Below, one piece after another: positions 55,692 through 64,000 of a DNA stretch of 64,000 nt. The DNA is from Roseobacter sp. GAI101. GTDB lineage: Bacteria > Pseudomonadota > Alphaproteobacteria > Rhodobacterales > Rhodobacteraceae. A model generated the notes under the pieces. The model saw nothing but the letters and a program-made list of their open reading frames with translations, was not told where the DNA came from and ran no database searches. The position numbers and the translations under genes were made by a program. Each line of letters starts with the position of its first letter. Positions within the stretch are counted from its first letter, which is position 1. Location: assembly GCF_000156335.1 (NCBI RefSeq), contig NZ_DS999214.1, positions 148,883 through 212,882 on the forward strand. The letters run 5' to 3'.

Positions 55692-56723
55692 TCAGTCGTC
55701 GTCGTCTTCCAAACCACCAATGAGGTTTACGTTTTCTATGCCACTCGGGGCCATGTTCCTCACGATGGTCAAAAAATCTGCGTTTACAAGCTTTTTCGCC
55801 CGCAAAAGCAACAAAGGTAAGGGGCTAGAGGGCTCACATCGTTCATAATATCCGATGATCCGGTCCAGCGCATTTTGCACGTCAGTCGGAGAGTTGATCC
55901 CCCCGCCACCGCCAGCCACAGGCCCACCGCCGACACGCGCACCGGCCCCTTGATTGCTGTCGGCTTCTGCTTCCTCGGCCACTTCGACTTCACCGCCTAA
56001 TGCTGCGGAAAGCTTGCTGTTCGCCTGCCTGAGGAATTTCAAAAGCGGGTCCAGATCGGGCCCTGAACCGGGCGTCTTTTCGGCGAACACCGCGTCGATC
56101 GCCGTTATATCGGCCAGGGCCTGCGCCGCTGCAGCCGCGATTTCGCGCAGCTCGTCCTCGTTGGTGTCTTGAAATGCCGCTGAAACCTGGCCCGCATCCG
56201 GCACGACATCCATGTCGGACGTGGGCGTTATCTCACCCTCGGCAACCGCAATGTCGCGCAGGGAAAGTGCGCCGAACGTTCTGCTTTTTGTCAGCGGCGC
56301 ACGCCGCACGCCGCGCAGGATCCGGTTGTCGTCGGTCAGCGCAAGAACCGCGTTGATCCGCATCGTGGGGTCATCGTCGTCATCGGCATCAAGCTGCGGA
56401 TGGCAAGTGTCCCAATACCGCTCCAGACAGCCCGCGATATACGAGGTCGCCTTGGCGAAACCGACATACCCGTTAAGGCGCAACTGCGCCTCAGCCAGGA
56501 AAACTCCGGCGCGCAAATCATGGCTCCGTTCCAGAATGTTCAAGGCTTTTACGGACACGTCCTTGTAGTCCGGGTCCTCGGCCGCGAGAATTTCATCGCC
56601 AACCTGGCGTTCCTCTCCCGGCTGGGCAACAATCTCAAGCTCCGTAAACTCGGGATCATACTCCAGATCTTCACCGCTGGGCTCATCTTCCCCGCGACTC
56701 TGAAGGAGCATTTCGATGTCCAT
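55692..56723 (-). CDS. tssA: T6SS assembly protein TssA
   Basis: A 343-residue TssA with an N-terminal ImpA domain (PSGEDLEYDPEFTELEIVAQ; YKDVSVKALNILERSHDLRA) and a short C-terminal domain ending with DFLTIVRNMAPSGIEN. TssA caps the growing sheath or primes the baseplate. It is the first gene of the minus-strand T6SS block, 64 bp before tssB. Confidence 0.95.
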   Translation of the reverse strand: MDIEMLLQSRGEDEPSGEDLEYDPEFTELEIVAQPGEERQVGDEILAAEDPDYKDVSVKALNILERSHDLRAGVFLAEAQLRLNGYVGFAKATSYIAGCLERYWDTCHPQLDADDDDDPTMRINAVLALTDDNRILRGVRRAPLTKSRTFGALSLRDIAVAEGEITPTSDMDVVPDAGQVSAAFQDTNEDELREIAAAAAQALADITAIDAVFAEKTPGSGPDLDPLLKFLRQANSKLSAALGGEVEVAEEAEADSNQGAGARVGGGPVAGGGGGINSPTDVQNALDRIIGYYERCEPSSPLPLLLLRAKKLVNADFLTIVRNMAPSGIENVNLIGGLEDDDD

Positions 56724-57145
56724 AATTTTCCCCCGACGCGCAATCTTCTGAAAGTGGCAACCACTTTACGTTGCGTGATCTTATCACAAGAATTGCGTTT
56801 GGCTATAGAAAGAAGGTAAACGAATTGATCGGATTTTAAGTGAAAGTGTGGAGGCACAAGGACTTGAGCTCGAGTTCGGCCTTGGATCCAGACGAACGCG
56901 CCAGCCGATGCGATCATAAAACCAAACTGACCCGCATTACATGCGAAGGTTGAGCACTGCATCAACAGGCTGATCGCGACCAAACGGCCACCAAGCACGG
57001 TCGCAGACGCCGCGCCAGATGCTGCCATGCAGCGTAAAAACCCAGTTAAATCAGCCTGTCGAAGCAACAGTAATAGATTGACCTGTGGCAGCACTCATCG
57101 CACTATATTTCACAAGATTATGGTGCAACTCATATGACGGCCTAA
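56724..57145. other. Divergent promoter region between tssA and the DUF6931/tagH2 genes
   Basis: No convincing gene. A GTGAT-CTT-ATCAC inverted repeat (56775-56787) lies about 52 bases before tssA. On the plus strand TTGACC (57078) and TATATT (57104) make only a loosely spaced promoter. Confidence 0.5.
56775..56787. promoter_or_regulatory. Inverted repeat upstream of tssA
   Basis: GTGAT-CTT-ATCAC, a perfect 5-bp inverted repeat with partly symmetric flanks (TTGC/CAAG), about 52 bases before the tssA start. Candidate operator of the main T6SS operon; the regulator is unknown. Confidence 0.35.
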
Positions 57146-57727
57146 ATGGACGATCTGAATTCTGAAAAAACATTGCCTCCGGCGCGCGCGATACGCTTTG
57201 ACCGTTTGACCGATTTGTTCGGCCAAGTCCCTCAATGCGGTGAACTTCTGCATCGCAGCCCGGACGATGAAGACGGCTACCGCAGCTTTCTTGAACTGCT
57301 GCGCGCGTCGCAAACCCCCGAAGATGCAGTGACCTTTACCGCGTTTGCGCTACAACCCAAAGCTGCGGTTCAATGGGGGCTGGATTCAGTCCTCTCTGTC
57401 CAGGGCGAACTGTCCGCAGAAGATACGGAGATCGTTAATCTGGTCGAGGAGTGGCTGAGGACACAAAGCACCGACGCCCGTTGGAAAGCGTTTGAGAGGG
57501 CCCTGTTCGCGCCCCGGAAAACAGCCATCGTTTACTTGGGTCTTGCGGTTGGATGGTCGGGCGGGCCGTTGGCACCCAATGACCTTGTGACGGTGCCGGC
57601 ATGGCGGACACCACGGGCAATCAGCGCCGGGGTCTTACGTGCGATCGGGCTGGTCGGTACAGAGAACCGGCAAGACAGTCTTGATCAGGTTCTGGACAAG
57701 GCCGCTGGACTTTTCCGGGTCCATTGA
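57146..57727 (+). CDS. DUF6931-like T6SS-associated protein, copy 2
   Basis: A 193-residue protein. FTAFALQPKAAVQWGLDSVL corresponds in position and pattern to LLSVSLPPRECVWWACIAGR of the copy at 36495, and AIVYLGLAVGWSGGPLAP to its later hydrophobic segment, so the two look like distant paralogues. It heads a two-gene plus-strand unit with tagH copy 2, 49 bp away, divergent from tssA. Function unknown. Confidence 0.6.
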   Translation: MDDLNSEKTLPPARAIRFDRLTDLFGQVPQCGELLHRSPDDEDGYRSFLELLRASQTPEDAVTFTAFALQPKAAVQWGLDSVLSVQGELSAEDTEIVNLVEEWLRTQSTDARWKAFERALFAPRKTAIVYLGLAVGWSGGPLAPNDLVTVPAWRTPRAISAGVLRAIGLVGTENRQDSLDQVLDKAAGLFRVH

Positions 57728-57776
57728 TTTAGCGGAGCGACCAACCCACTTAACCGGCAAAGGGCAGTCGTTTGAT

Positions 57777-59411
57777 ATGGACTCACTGACACTTACGATC
57801 GAAAGTCACGCGGATGAGGATCTGGAAACGGAAGCCACATTCAACAGCACTGGCACGTCCATAAAGGTTGGGCGGCGGGCGGAAAACGATTGGATCCTGC
57901 CGGATCAGACGCGGCATATTTCCGGCACGCATTTCGACGTTCTTTGGGAGGACGGCAGGTATATTCTGCATGACCTGTCGACCAACGGCACGTTCCTCAA
58001 CGGCTCCAAGCAGCGGATCGAGGGGCCGCACCCCTTAACCGATGGCGACCGGATTCACGTGGGTCTTTACGTGATCCACGCCCGTCTGCGGCCGATCGTT
58101 GACCCTGTCACGCAAGCGGAAGAGTCCGTTGACGAGGCCACACAGCCCCCCCGGTCTCGACCTCAAAGCGCATCGAACGCGGCCCAAGGCAGTCGCGCCG
58201 TCCAAGCCCCACCCGGCGCGGCCTTTTTGACCAAGGACGCAAAATCACACGTCCAGTCTCCCGGCCATGGTCATTTCACGGCAGGTCAGGCGGCCCAAAC
58301 GCCCGATTTTGCGCGGTTCCAATCGGGCGTTCCAGATCAAACGGGTGTGTCTGCCCCACCGGCCGCTGTAGCCAAGGCCCCCGACGATGCACTGTCTGAC
58401 CCCTTTGCGGACATCCTTGGTGCCGCGATTTCAGATGAAATTGATCCGCTTGAAAATCAGTCCGCAACGCCCCCTTCAAAGGTCATGCCCGAGGACCCCG
58501 AAAAGCCGCAGCAGGATGCCGCGGAATTCTTGATACCGGATGATGATTTCACACGCGATCTGCCAAAACCAAGCTTTGATCTGGAATCAAAGCCCCCTGC
58601 CTTCTCTGATCGGGCAGAATTTTCATCCGAATTGTCCCAAGCCCCCCGCGGGATGGGTGAAACATTCGGGGCAGCGGATGACGCGTCCCCCTTCTCGGAG
58701 GGTGATCTGCCCCCGAAGCAACCGCGCATTGATCCTGTAGACGTACCTGCGTCTCCTCCTCCGGCACCGAGGGAAATTGATGCTGCACCGGCCGTTGACC
58801 AGACTGCCGCGCAGCGCCCGGTACCCGCGTCAGCCGGCGATGACTTCCTAAGGGGGTTTCTTGAAGGTGCAGGCATCGAGGGCACCGAAAATCTTGAGAT
58901 TCCGCTGCATGAACTGGGCCGCATCCTTGGGGCATGCGCCCGCCTCGGGACCCGCGAAATGATGCAGATGCTGCAAGACCGGTCTGCGGTAAAACTGTTT
59001 GTCGCCCAAGAAGACCGAACCATGCGGATTTCAAACGGCAATAACCCGATGAAATTCATGCTTGATCCCGAAGAGGCGTTCGAGGCGCTTTTTGTTGTAC
59101 CCCGCAGCGGGTATCAGACAGGTGCGGACGGATTTGAAAATGCCCTCACCGATATCCGCAAACATCAGGCTGCGATGATGGCCGCGGTTCAACCCGCGAT
59201 GGCTGATATCCTGACCGGACTGGCCCCGACCGACATCGAAAGCGCGACAGGAAGTTCGGGTGGTGGCGTGCTTGGCAGCGGGGCGCGCAAATGCTGGGAA
59301 GAATATAACAAGCGGTGGAAAACCCGCGCCAATCAAGGCGAGAACGGCATGCTGGACGCGTTCATCGATGCCTTCGCAAAACGCTATTCCGAGGCGCTTG
59401 AGAACCTCTAG
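57777..59411 (+). CDS. T6SS FHA-domain protein TagH, copy 2
   Basis: A 544-residue protein with an N-terminal FHA domain (about 15-105; VGRRAENDWILPD, SGTHFD, STNGTF), a long disordered middle (about 120-350) and the conserved C-terminal TagH domain (about 355-544; SNGNNPMKFMLDPEEAFEAL, ending KRYSEALENL). In the FHA phosphate-binding loop SGTHF replaces the usual SRxH of copy 1 (SKRH), which may change peptide choice. The ATG at 57777 is preferred; an upstream in-frame extension overlaps the DUF6931-like gene. Confidence 0.88.
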   Translation: MDSLTLTIESHADEDLETEATFNSTGTSIKVGRRAENDWILPDQTRHISGTHFDVLWEDGRYILHDLSTNGTFLNGSKQRIEGPHPLTDGDRIHVGLYVIHARLRPIVDPVTQAEESVDEATQPPRSRPQSASNAAQGSRAVQAPPGAAFLTKDAKSHVQSPGHGHFTAGQAAQTPDFARFQSGVPDQTGVSAPPAAVAKAPDDALSDPFADILGAAISDEIDPLENQSATPPSKVMPEDPEKPQQDAAEFLIPDDDFTRDLPKPSFDLESKPPAFSDRAEFSSELSQAPRGMGETFGAADDASPFSEGDLPPKQPRIDPVDVPASPPPAPREIDAAPAVDQTAAQRPVPASAGDDFLRGFLEGAGIEGTENLEIPLHELGRILGACARLGTREMMQMLQDRSAVKLFVAQEDRTMRISNGNNPMKFMLDPEEAFEALFVVPRSGYQTGADGFENALTDIRKHQAAMMAAVQPAMADILTGLAPTDIESATGSSGGGVLGSGARKCWEEYNKRWKTRANQGENGMLDAFIDAFAKRYSEALENL

Positions 59412-59417
59412 ACAAAG

Positions 59418-59447
59418 GAACGGGCGCAGCTTTCGCCACGCCCGTTC
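59418..59447. terminator. Terminator between tagH2 and autotransporter
   Basis: A 9-bp stem, GAACGGGCG (59418-59426) with CGCCCGTTC (59439-59447), followed on the plus strand by a T/C-rich run (GTTTCTCTCTTT). It sits between convergent genes and can end the tagH2 transcript. Confidence 0.65.
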
Positions 59448-59471
59448 GTTTCTCTCTTTCAGCAGACCGCT

Positions 59472-62400
59472 TTAGAACTGAAGCCTAAGCTGACCGGTCA
59501 ATGCATAGCTGTCGATATCTTTGCCCACACGGGCATCGACCCGAATGGCAGCGTTCAACTGGCGTGCCCCTCCTGCGTCATTGGGGCTCAGCAACCGGAC
59601 ATAGTTGAGACCGGCACTCACCTCACCATAGGACCCCACATTCGAGATTTTGAGGTCCCGCGTCGTGCCTGTCGGTGAGGTAAAGACAGCTTCGCGATCG
59701 GACCCGAAGTCGTTGTACAGAGTCGCTGTCCCGAAATAGCTCAGGATACTGACTTCATCATCAAGCAATTTGGACTTGGCCAGTGTGCCACTGATGAAAC
59801 CGATGCGGCTCTTGCTATTTTTCAGCGTCAATGTGCCGTCGGTGCCAAGGTCGATCGTATCAGTCTCGTTGTTGGTAAAGGCAAAGCCCGCCGACGAGAC
59901 AAAGCTTAGCCCCGGGACATCCCCGACCGGCCAGGAATATCCGACCGCGCCCGAAAGCGTCTGACCGCGGTTGTCATATTTCTCGTCCGTCAGGTCAAAA
60001 CCACGGTTCGCGACCACTTCGAAGTTGGTCGAACTGAACCTGGTCGCCTCGTAGCGATATTGCAGGTCACCAAAGAACCGTCCGCGCGCGGCGGTCATGT
60101 AGACACCTGCGTACCGCTGCAGAATGTCGGTTTCCGTGAAGCTCAGCAATTGGGTCGTTGCGGCACCGGTGTTCGGATCGATAGCAAAAACATTGTTGCT
60201 TGTGCTGCCTTGGTTCACACCCAAAAGGCCACCGAACGCCAGATCCCATCCGTCATAATGACCGTCAAAGCAGGCGAAATCGCCCCCCAGCTGTAGACCG
60301 CTGTAGTTCAGGGACACCGGCGATGTACCGCTTTGGCCCGTGGTCTGATCCGAGAAGGACCCGTCCACATCGGCGCTACCGCCCGTCATCCGCGCCCAAG
60401 TCCCTGCCCCGCAAGGATCGACGGATTTATCGCCGGCAAAGTCGCTCACGAACGGGCTGGTAGGCCGGTTGATCACCGCGTCCACAAGCGTCTGGGTCAA
60501 CCCGACAGTCGCAGCAAGGTTCGTGATCCCGGTGTTGATCCGGCTTTGCAACAGCACCGATCCCGCCCCGTTGTCCTGAACGAAATATTCAAATGCCGCC
60601 GTATCGGGAAGGCCTGTGATGCTGCTGAAACTCAGCGTGTTGGTTGTTCCGTAGGTGAAGATGTCGATGTCCGAAATATCGCCTTCGGTGCCGACATTGG
60701 TAAAGGCCAATATGATGTTGCCGGAAAGCGCGCCACCAACCGCAATCGTATCAGACTGCGTCGATCCGTCACTCAGGTCCACATCCAGCTGAACCACCCC
60801 GTTCAGATCAGCATCGCCATTGATGGTAAGCAAACTGGTCGGGTCGCCGTTCTGCATGTTGAGGGTACCGGATGCCGCAGACAGATTACCGGTAATCACG
60901 CCCGTCGTGCCCGTGGCATTCAAGGTCCCCGTGTTGGTGAAGTTGCCAGTGACGGTTGACCCGATGTTGAAGGTCGCGTTGTTGGTCACATTCCCGATGG
61001 TCCCACCGCTCAGGCTGAAGGACCCGCCGTCAATCGTGGTCGGCCCAGTGATCGTCCCGCCGGTCATAAAGCTGTCACCGCTGTTTCCGGCAAAGCTGGT
61101 TGTCGTACCGCCGTTAAGGTTAACGGTCCCGCCGTCATTCGCGATCCCGCCGTTGGCCGCACCCGCCGTCTGCGTGAATGTCCCCGTTCCCGAGGTGCTG
61201 GTCTGTCCGGTCAGCGTCGCACCCGCGTTCGTCACCGTGCCGTCGGCCACCGTGGTGGTGCCCGCGACCGTGCCGCCATTCAGCAGCGTTTCACCGCTCG
61301 TGTTCGTCAGGCTGGCCACGTTGCCCGCAGTGACCGTGATCTCGGTCGCGCCGCCGGTGGTACCCTGGTTCACCAGCCCCGCCACGTCGCCCGCGGTCAG
61401 CGTCAGCGTCCCGTCGGTCAGCGTCGTTGTGCCCGCCAGTTCAACCGCCCCGCCCGTCGTGCCGTTTACCACGACCGACCCGCCCGCGATTGTCGTCGTG
61501 CCGGTCACCTGCCCGTCGGTCACCGTGCTGGTGCCCGCCGTCGCCGTGTTCTCAAGGCTCGCCGCCGTGCCACCGTCGAGGTTCACCGTCCCGCCGCTGT
61601 TCTGCACCGCGCCCGAGGTCCCCGCCGTCTGCGTGAATGTCCCCGTCCCCGAGGTGCTGGTCTGTCCGGTCAGCGTCGCACCCGCGTTCGTCACCGTGCC
61701 GTCGGCCACCGTGGTGGTGCCCGCGACCGTGCCGCCATTCAGCAGCGTTTCACCGCTCGTGTTCGTCAGGCTGGCCACGTTGCCCGCAGTGACCGTGATC
61801 TCGGTCGCGCCGCCGGTGGTACCCTGGTTCACCAGCCCCGCCACGTCGCCCGCGGTCAGCGTCAGCGTCCCGTCGGTCAGCGTCGTTGTGCCCGCCAGTT
61901 CAACCGCCCCGCCCGTCGTGCCGTTTACCACGACCGACCCGCCCGCGATTGTCGTCGTGCCGGTCACCTGCCCGTCGGTCACCGTGCTGGTGCCCGCCGT
62001 CGCCGTGTTCTCAAGGCTCGCCGCCGTGCCACCGTCGAGGTTCACCGTCCCGCCGCTGTTCTGCACCGCGCCCGAGGTCCCCGCCGTCTGCGTGAATGTC
62101 CCCGTCCCCGAGGTGCTGGTCTGTCCGGTCAGCGTCGCACCCGCGTTCGTCACCGTGCCGTCGGCCACCGTGGTGGTGCCTGTGATAGAACCCCCATTCA
62201 GATCAGCCGTGCCACCGTTATTCTCAAGGCTGCCCACGCTACCACCATCCAGATCGAAATCGGCGCTGTTGATCACCGCACCGTTGATGACGCCCGTGGT
62301 AAGCACGCCGGCATCATCGTTGACGATCAACTGCGCGCCATTCTGGTTGGTCACCGACGTGACCGTTAGCGTCCCGTCAACGGTTATGATGGCACCGGCA

Positions 62401-64000
62401 CCATCACTGACAATCGTATCCCCCGTCGCGTCCATCGTCGCGCCATTGTCAACGTTGATCGTGCCGCCTGCATTGTTCTGGATGGCACCGCCAGCCGAAT
62501 TCACCGTCGTTGTGCCGGCGTTGAAGTTCAAAGCGCCTTCATTGGTGATGACCCCGGTTTGAACGTCGAAAGTCTTGGCACCCGCATCGTTGAAGTTCAC
62601 GATACCTGTCGACAGGTTGTTGTAATTGCCGGTCGTTTCAACCAACGAGCCGCCGCCAAAAACGTTGACGATACCCGAGTTATTGGTGGTGTTCCCCGTC
62701 CCCGTCAGCGTCGAATTGGCGTTGACGTTGATCGTCGCACCATCTTGGTTGGTGATCGCAGAGGCGCTTAGGCTGGCACCCGCGCCCCCCGCACCGATCT
62801 CTGACAGACCATCGTTCGTGAAGGTCCCGATATTCGTCAAGGCATCGCCGTCATCGATATCGACTGTACCGGTGATATCGGCTCCATCAAGATCACCACT
62901 GCCTGCAACCGCGCCGTCGAACGTGACGTCGCCCGTGACCGTGTTACCGGCACCGATTGTGATGTTGTTCGCCTGAATGGTTACCGCACCAGTGCCGGCG
63001 TTGACCGCGCCGGTGTTTTCAAAGGTGTCCCCGAAACTAAGCGTGGACGTGCTATTACCGGTGTTCGTGATACCGTTGACGTTGGTATAAGACAGCGCAA
63101 TTGTCGTGGTATTGCCGTTGGCGTTGATGATGCCGTCAGCGGTCAGCCCGCCGCTCAATTGACCACCGCCCGCATTGACGGTGCCGGTGTTGGTCACAAG
63201 ACCGGAAATCGTGCCCCCCGAAATGTCGACCGTACCACCGTTCGACACGGTTGCGACAGAGCCGCTGTTCAGGTCAAGCACCCCGGTCGCATCGACGGTG
63301 GTATTCCCGCTCATCGTTCCGCCAGCGACAGTTACCGTGCCTGTCGTCACCGTGGTGGTGCCCGCGACCGTGCCGCCGTTCAGCAAAGTCTCGCCCGATG
63401 TGTTCGTCAGGCTGGCCACATTGCCAGCCGTCACCGTGATATCCGTGGTGCCGTCCGTTGCCGCGCTGTTGACGAGTGCATCGATATCGCCCTTGGTCAG
63501 CGTAAACGTGCCTGCGTTGACTGTCGTGGTACCCCCAAGTTCGCGGCTGCCATTCGTAGTGCCATTCACGATAAGCGCGCCACCGTCGACGGTCGTCGCG
63601 CCCGTTACCTGGCCGGCAGTGATGGTGGTACTGGACGCTGCATTGGTAGTGTTGGTCAAAGCGGCGATCAGGCCGCCATCTATTGTGACGATCCCACCGT
63701 CGTTGGTTAAAGAGCCGGATAAAGTGCCACCATTAATGTCGATCGTGCCGAAGGTGACGGAATCGTTCTTCGCCGTGATGGCACCCGAAAGGGCACCGCT
63801 GTCAATTGTCAGCGTTCCGTCCAAAACATCGACGTTCCCGCCTGCTCCGCCGTTCAACTTCAGCTCGCCCGCCCCGATCTTGCTTACGCTGGTGGCGACG
63901 TTTGCGGTTATCGTGCCGACCAGACCGCTATCGACGGAAACGTCGCCGGCAATCGTCAATTTTTCCGCACCGCCGGAATCTGCAACCGTTATGCCATCCG
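59472..64000 (-). CDS. Autotransporter adhesin with C-terminal beta-barrel, 5' end beyond window
   Basis: An open minus-strand frame of over 1500 residues whose start lies past the right edge. The C-terminal 270 or so residues form an autotransporter barrel ending in the outer-membrane signature LQF. The passenger is a long beta-helix of short Gly/Thr/Asn-rich repeats (SGGTVNLDGGTAASLENTAT; TTTVADGTVTNAGATLTGQT). A 153-residue block is repeated in near-perfect tandem. The passenger contains few charged or aromatic residues. It is likely a surface adhesin or biofilm protein. It is not part of the T6SS unit. Confidence 0.9.
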   Translation of the reverse strand, partial: DGITVADSGGAEKLTIAGDVSVDSGLVGTITANVATSVSKIGAGELKLNGGAGGNVDVLDGTLTIDSGALSGAITAKNDSVTFGTIDINGGTLSGSLTNDGGIVTIDGGLIAALTNTTNAASSTTITAGQVTGATTVDGGALIVNGTTNGSRELGGTTTVNAGTFTLTKGDIDALVNSAATDGTTDITVTAGNVASLTNTSGETLLNGGTVAGTTTVTTGTVTVAGGTMSGNTTVDATGVLDLNSGSVATVSNGGTVDISGGTISGLVTNTGTVNAGGGQLSGGLTADGIINANGNTTTIALSYTNVNGITNTGNSTSTLSFGDTFENTGAVNAGTGAVTIQANNITIGAGNTVTGDVTFDGAVAGSGDLDGADITGTVDIDDGDALTNIGTFTNDGLSEIGAGGAGASLSASAITNQDGATINVNANSTLTGTGNTTNNSGIVNVFGGGSLVETTGNYNNLSTGIVNFNDAGAKTFDVQTGVITNEGALNFNAGTTTVNSAGGAIQNNAGGTINVDNGATMDATGDTIVSDGAGAIITVDGTLTVTSVTNQNGAQLIVNDDAGVLTTGVINGAVINSADFDLDGGSVGSLENNGGTADLNGGSITGTTTVADGTVTNAGATLTGQTSTSGTGTFTQTAGTSGAVQNSGGTVNLDGGTAASLENTATAGTSTVTDGQVTGTTTIAGGSVVVNGTTGGAVELAGTTTLTDGTLTLTAGDVAGLVNQGTTGGATEITVTAGNVASLTNTSGETLLNGGTVAGTTTVADGTVTNAGATLTGQTSTSGTGTFTQTAGTSGAVQNSGGTVNLDGGTAASLENTATAGTSTVTDGQVTGTTTIAGGSVVVNGTTGGAVELAGTTTLTDGTLTLTAGDVAGLVNQGTTGGATEITVTAGNVASLTNTSGETLLNGGTVAGTTTVADGTVTNAGATLTGQTSTSGTGTFTQTAGAANGGIANDGGTVNLNGGTTTSFAGNSGDSFMTGGTITGPTTIDGGSFSLSGGTIGNVTNNATFNIGSTVTGNFTNTGTLNATGTTGVITGNLSAASGTLNMQNGDPTSLLTINGDADLNGVVQLDVDLSDGSTQSDTIAVGGALSGNIILAFTNVGTEGDISDIDIFTYGTTNTLSFSSITGLPDTAAFEYFVQDNGAGSVLLQSRINTGITNLAATVGLTQTLVDAVINRPTSPFVSDFAGDKSVDPCGAGTWARMTGGSADVDGSFSDQTTGQSGTSPVSLNYSGLQLGGDFACFDGHYDGWDLAFGGLLGVNQGSTSNNVFAIDPNTGAATTQLLSFTETDILQRYAGVYMTAARGRFFGDLQYRYEATRFSSTNFEVVANRGFDLTDEKYDNRGQTLSGAVGYSWPVGDVPGLSFVSSAGFAFTNNETDTIDLGTDGTLTLKNSKSRIGFISGTLAKSKLLDDEVSILSYFGTATLYNDFGSDREAVFTSPTGTTRDLKISNVGSYGEVSAGLNYVRLLSPNDAGGARQLNAAIRVDARVGKDIDSYALTGQLRLQF
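61164..62180 (-). repeat. Near-perfect 459-bp tandem repeat in the autotransporter passenger
   Basis: The sequence from 61164 recurs at 61623 and again at 62082 (459-bp period, 153 codons), about 2.2 copies, ending near 62180. Differences are few (for example near 61189). A partial, diverged copy is at about 63340-63600. The high identity implies recent duplication or gene conversion and risk of assembly collapse. Confidence 0.9.

Noticed and set aside
56549-57094. 181-residue minus-strand open frame upstream of tssA
   Set aside because: It overlaps the tssA start in another frame, has no ribosome site and no recognisable features; treated as promoter region.
57078-57109. Promoter TTGACC/TATATT before the second DUF6931-like gene
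   Set aside because: Spacing of 20 bases is too long for a confident sigma70 promoter.
61164-62180. Possible CRISPR array because of repeated DNA
   Set aside because: Repeat units are 459 bp, coding and contiguous, without spacers.
60820-62562. 580-residue plus-strand open frame, Val/Pro-rich with repeats
   Set aside because: Antisense shadow of the autotransporter passenger and its tandem repeat.

Overview
The window looks like a chromosomal segment of a marine alphaproteobacterium of the Rhodobacterales (roseobacter type). This is inferred from the GC-rich coding style, tight ATGA/TGATG gene overlaps, a tripartite tricarboxylate transporter with its own two-component system, FNR-type boxes, and a type VI secretion system (T6SS) that has TagJ, TagF, PppA and TagH but no visible tssJ. 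No rRNA, tRNA, CRISPR array or intact insertion sequence was seen.

Bases 1-12,360 hold a carboxylate uptake and catabolism locus. It comprises a tricarballylate-dehydrogenase-like flavoprotein (cut by the left edge), a GntR/FCD regulator with a perfect operator palindrome, an AbrB-family membrane protein, a solute-binding-like protein without signal peptide, a D-2-hydroxyacid dehydrogenase, a PrpF/GalD-type isomerase, a TctA-TctB fusion, TctC, a TctD/TctE-like two-component pair and an FMN-dependent alpha-hydroxy-acid oxidase. Together they suggest uptake of a tricarboxylate such as tricarballylate or aconitate and its conversion into the TCA cycle.

Bases 12,345-17,654 (minus strand) form an iron-uptake operon: a Fiu-like TonB-dependent receptor, a PiuC/YbiX dioxygenase, ExbB, ExbD and TonB, with a TGA-N9-TCA element upstream. 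Bases 17,878-25,873 are mixed: a RES-Xre toxin-antitoxin pair with a palindromic operator, an unpaired ParS-like antitoxin, an HxlR regulator divergent from a PRISE-type reductase, a second HxlR regulator divergent from a thioesterase-MATE operon across two GTTC-N7-GAAC sites, a small helix-turn-helix protein, and a cyclopropane-fatty-acid synthase downstream of an FNR-like box.

Bases 26,002-59,411 are a large T6SS locus, almost all on the minus strand. The first block runs tssA-tssB-tssC-hcp-tagJ-tssE-tssF-tssG-clpV. After a 457-bp gap with its own promoter-like sequence comes an unusual block: a lysine-rich helical protein, a bacterial voltage-gated sodium channel (NaChBac type, filter TLESWS), a 1383-residue protein joining a TssB domain, about 600 residues of acidic DD[IL]L repeats and a TssB/TssC-like sheath module, and a 97-residue unknown protein. 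Then follow vgrG, DUF6931, PAAR, tagH, tssK, tssL (with OmpA domain), tssM, tagF, pppA and a membrane-anchored M15 peptidase resembling TagX. Divergent from tssA lie a second DUF6931-like gene and a second tagH.

The strongest candidate for an undescribed system is the block at 39,256-45,539: an ion channel overlapping by 4 bp the start of a giant second sheath protein, next to a basic helical protein of unknown function. The window ends in a large autotransporter (59,472 to beyond 64,000) with a 459-bp near-perfect tandem repeat.
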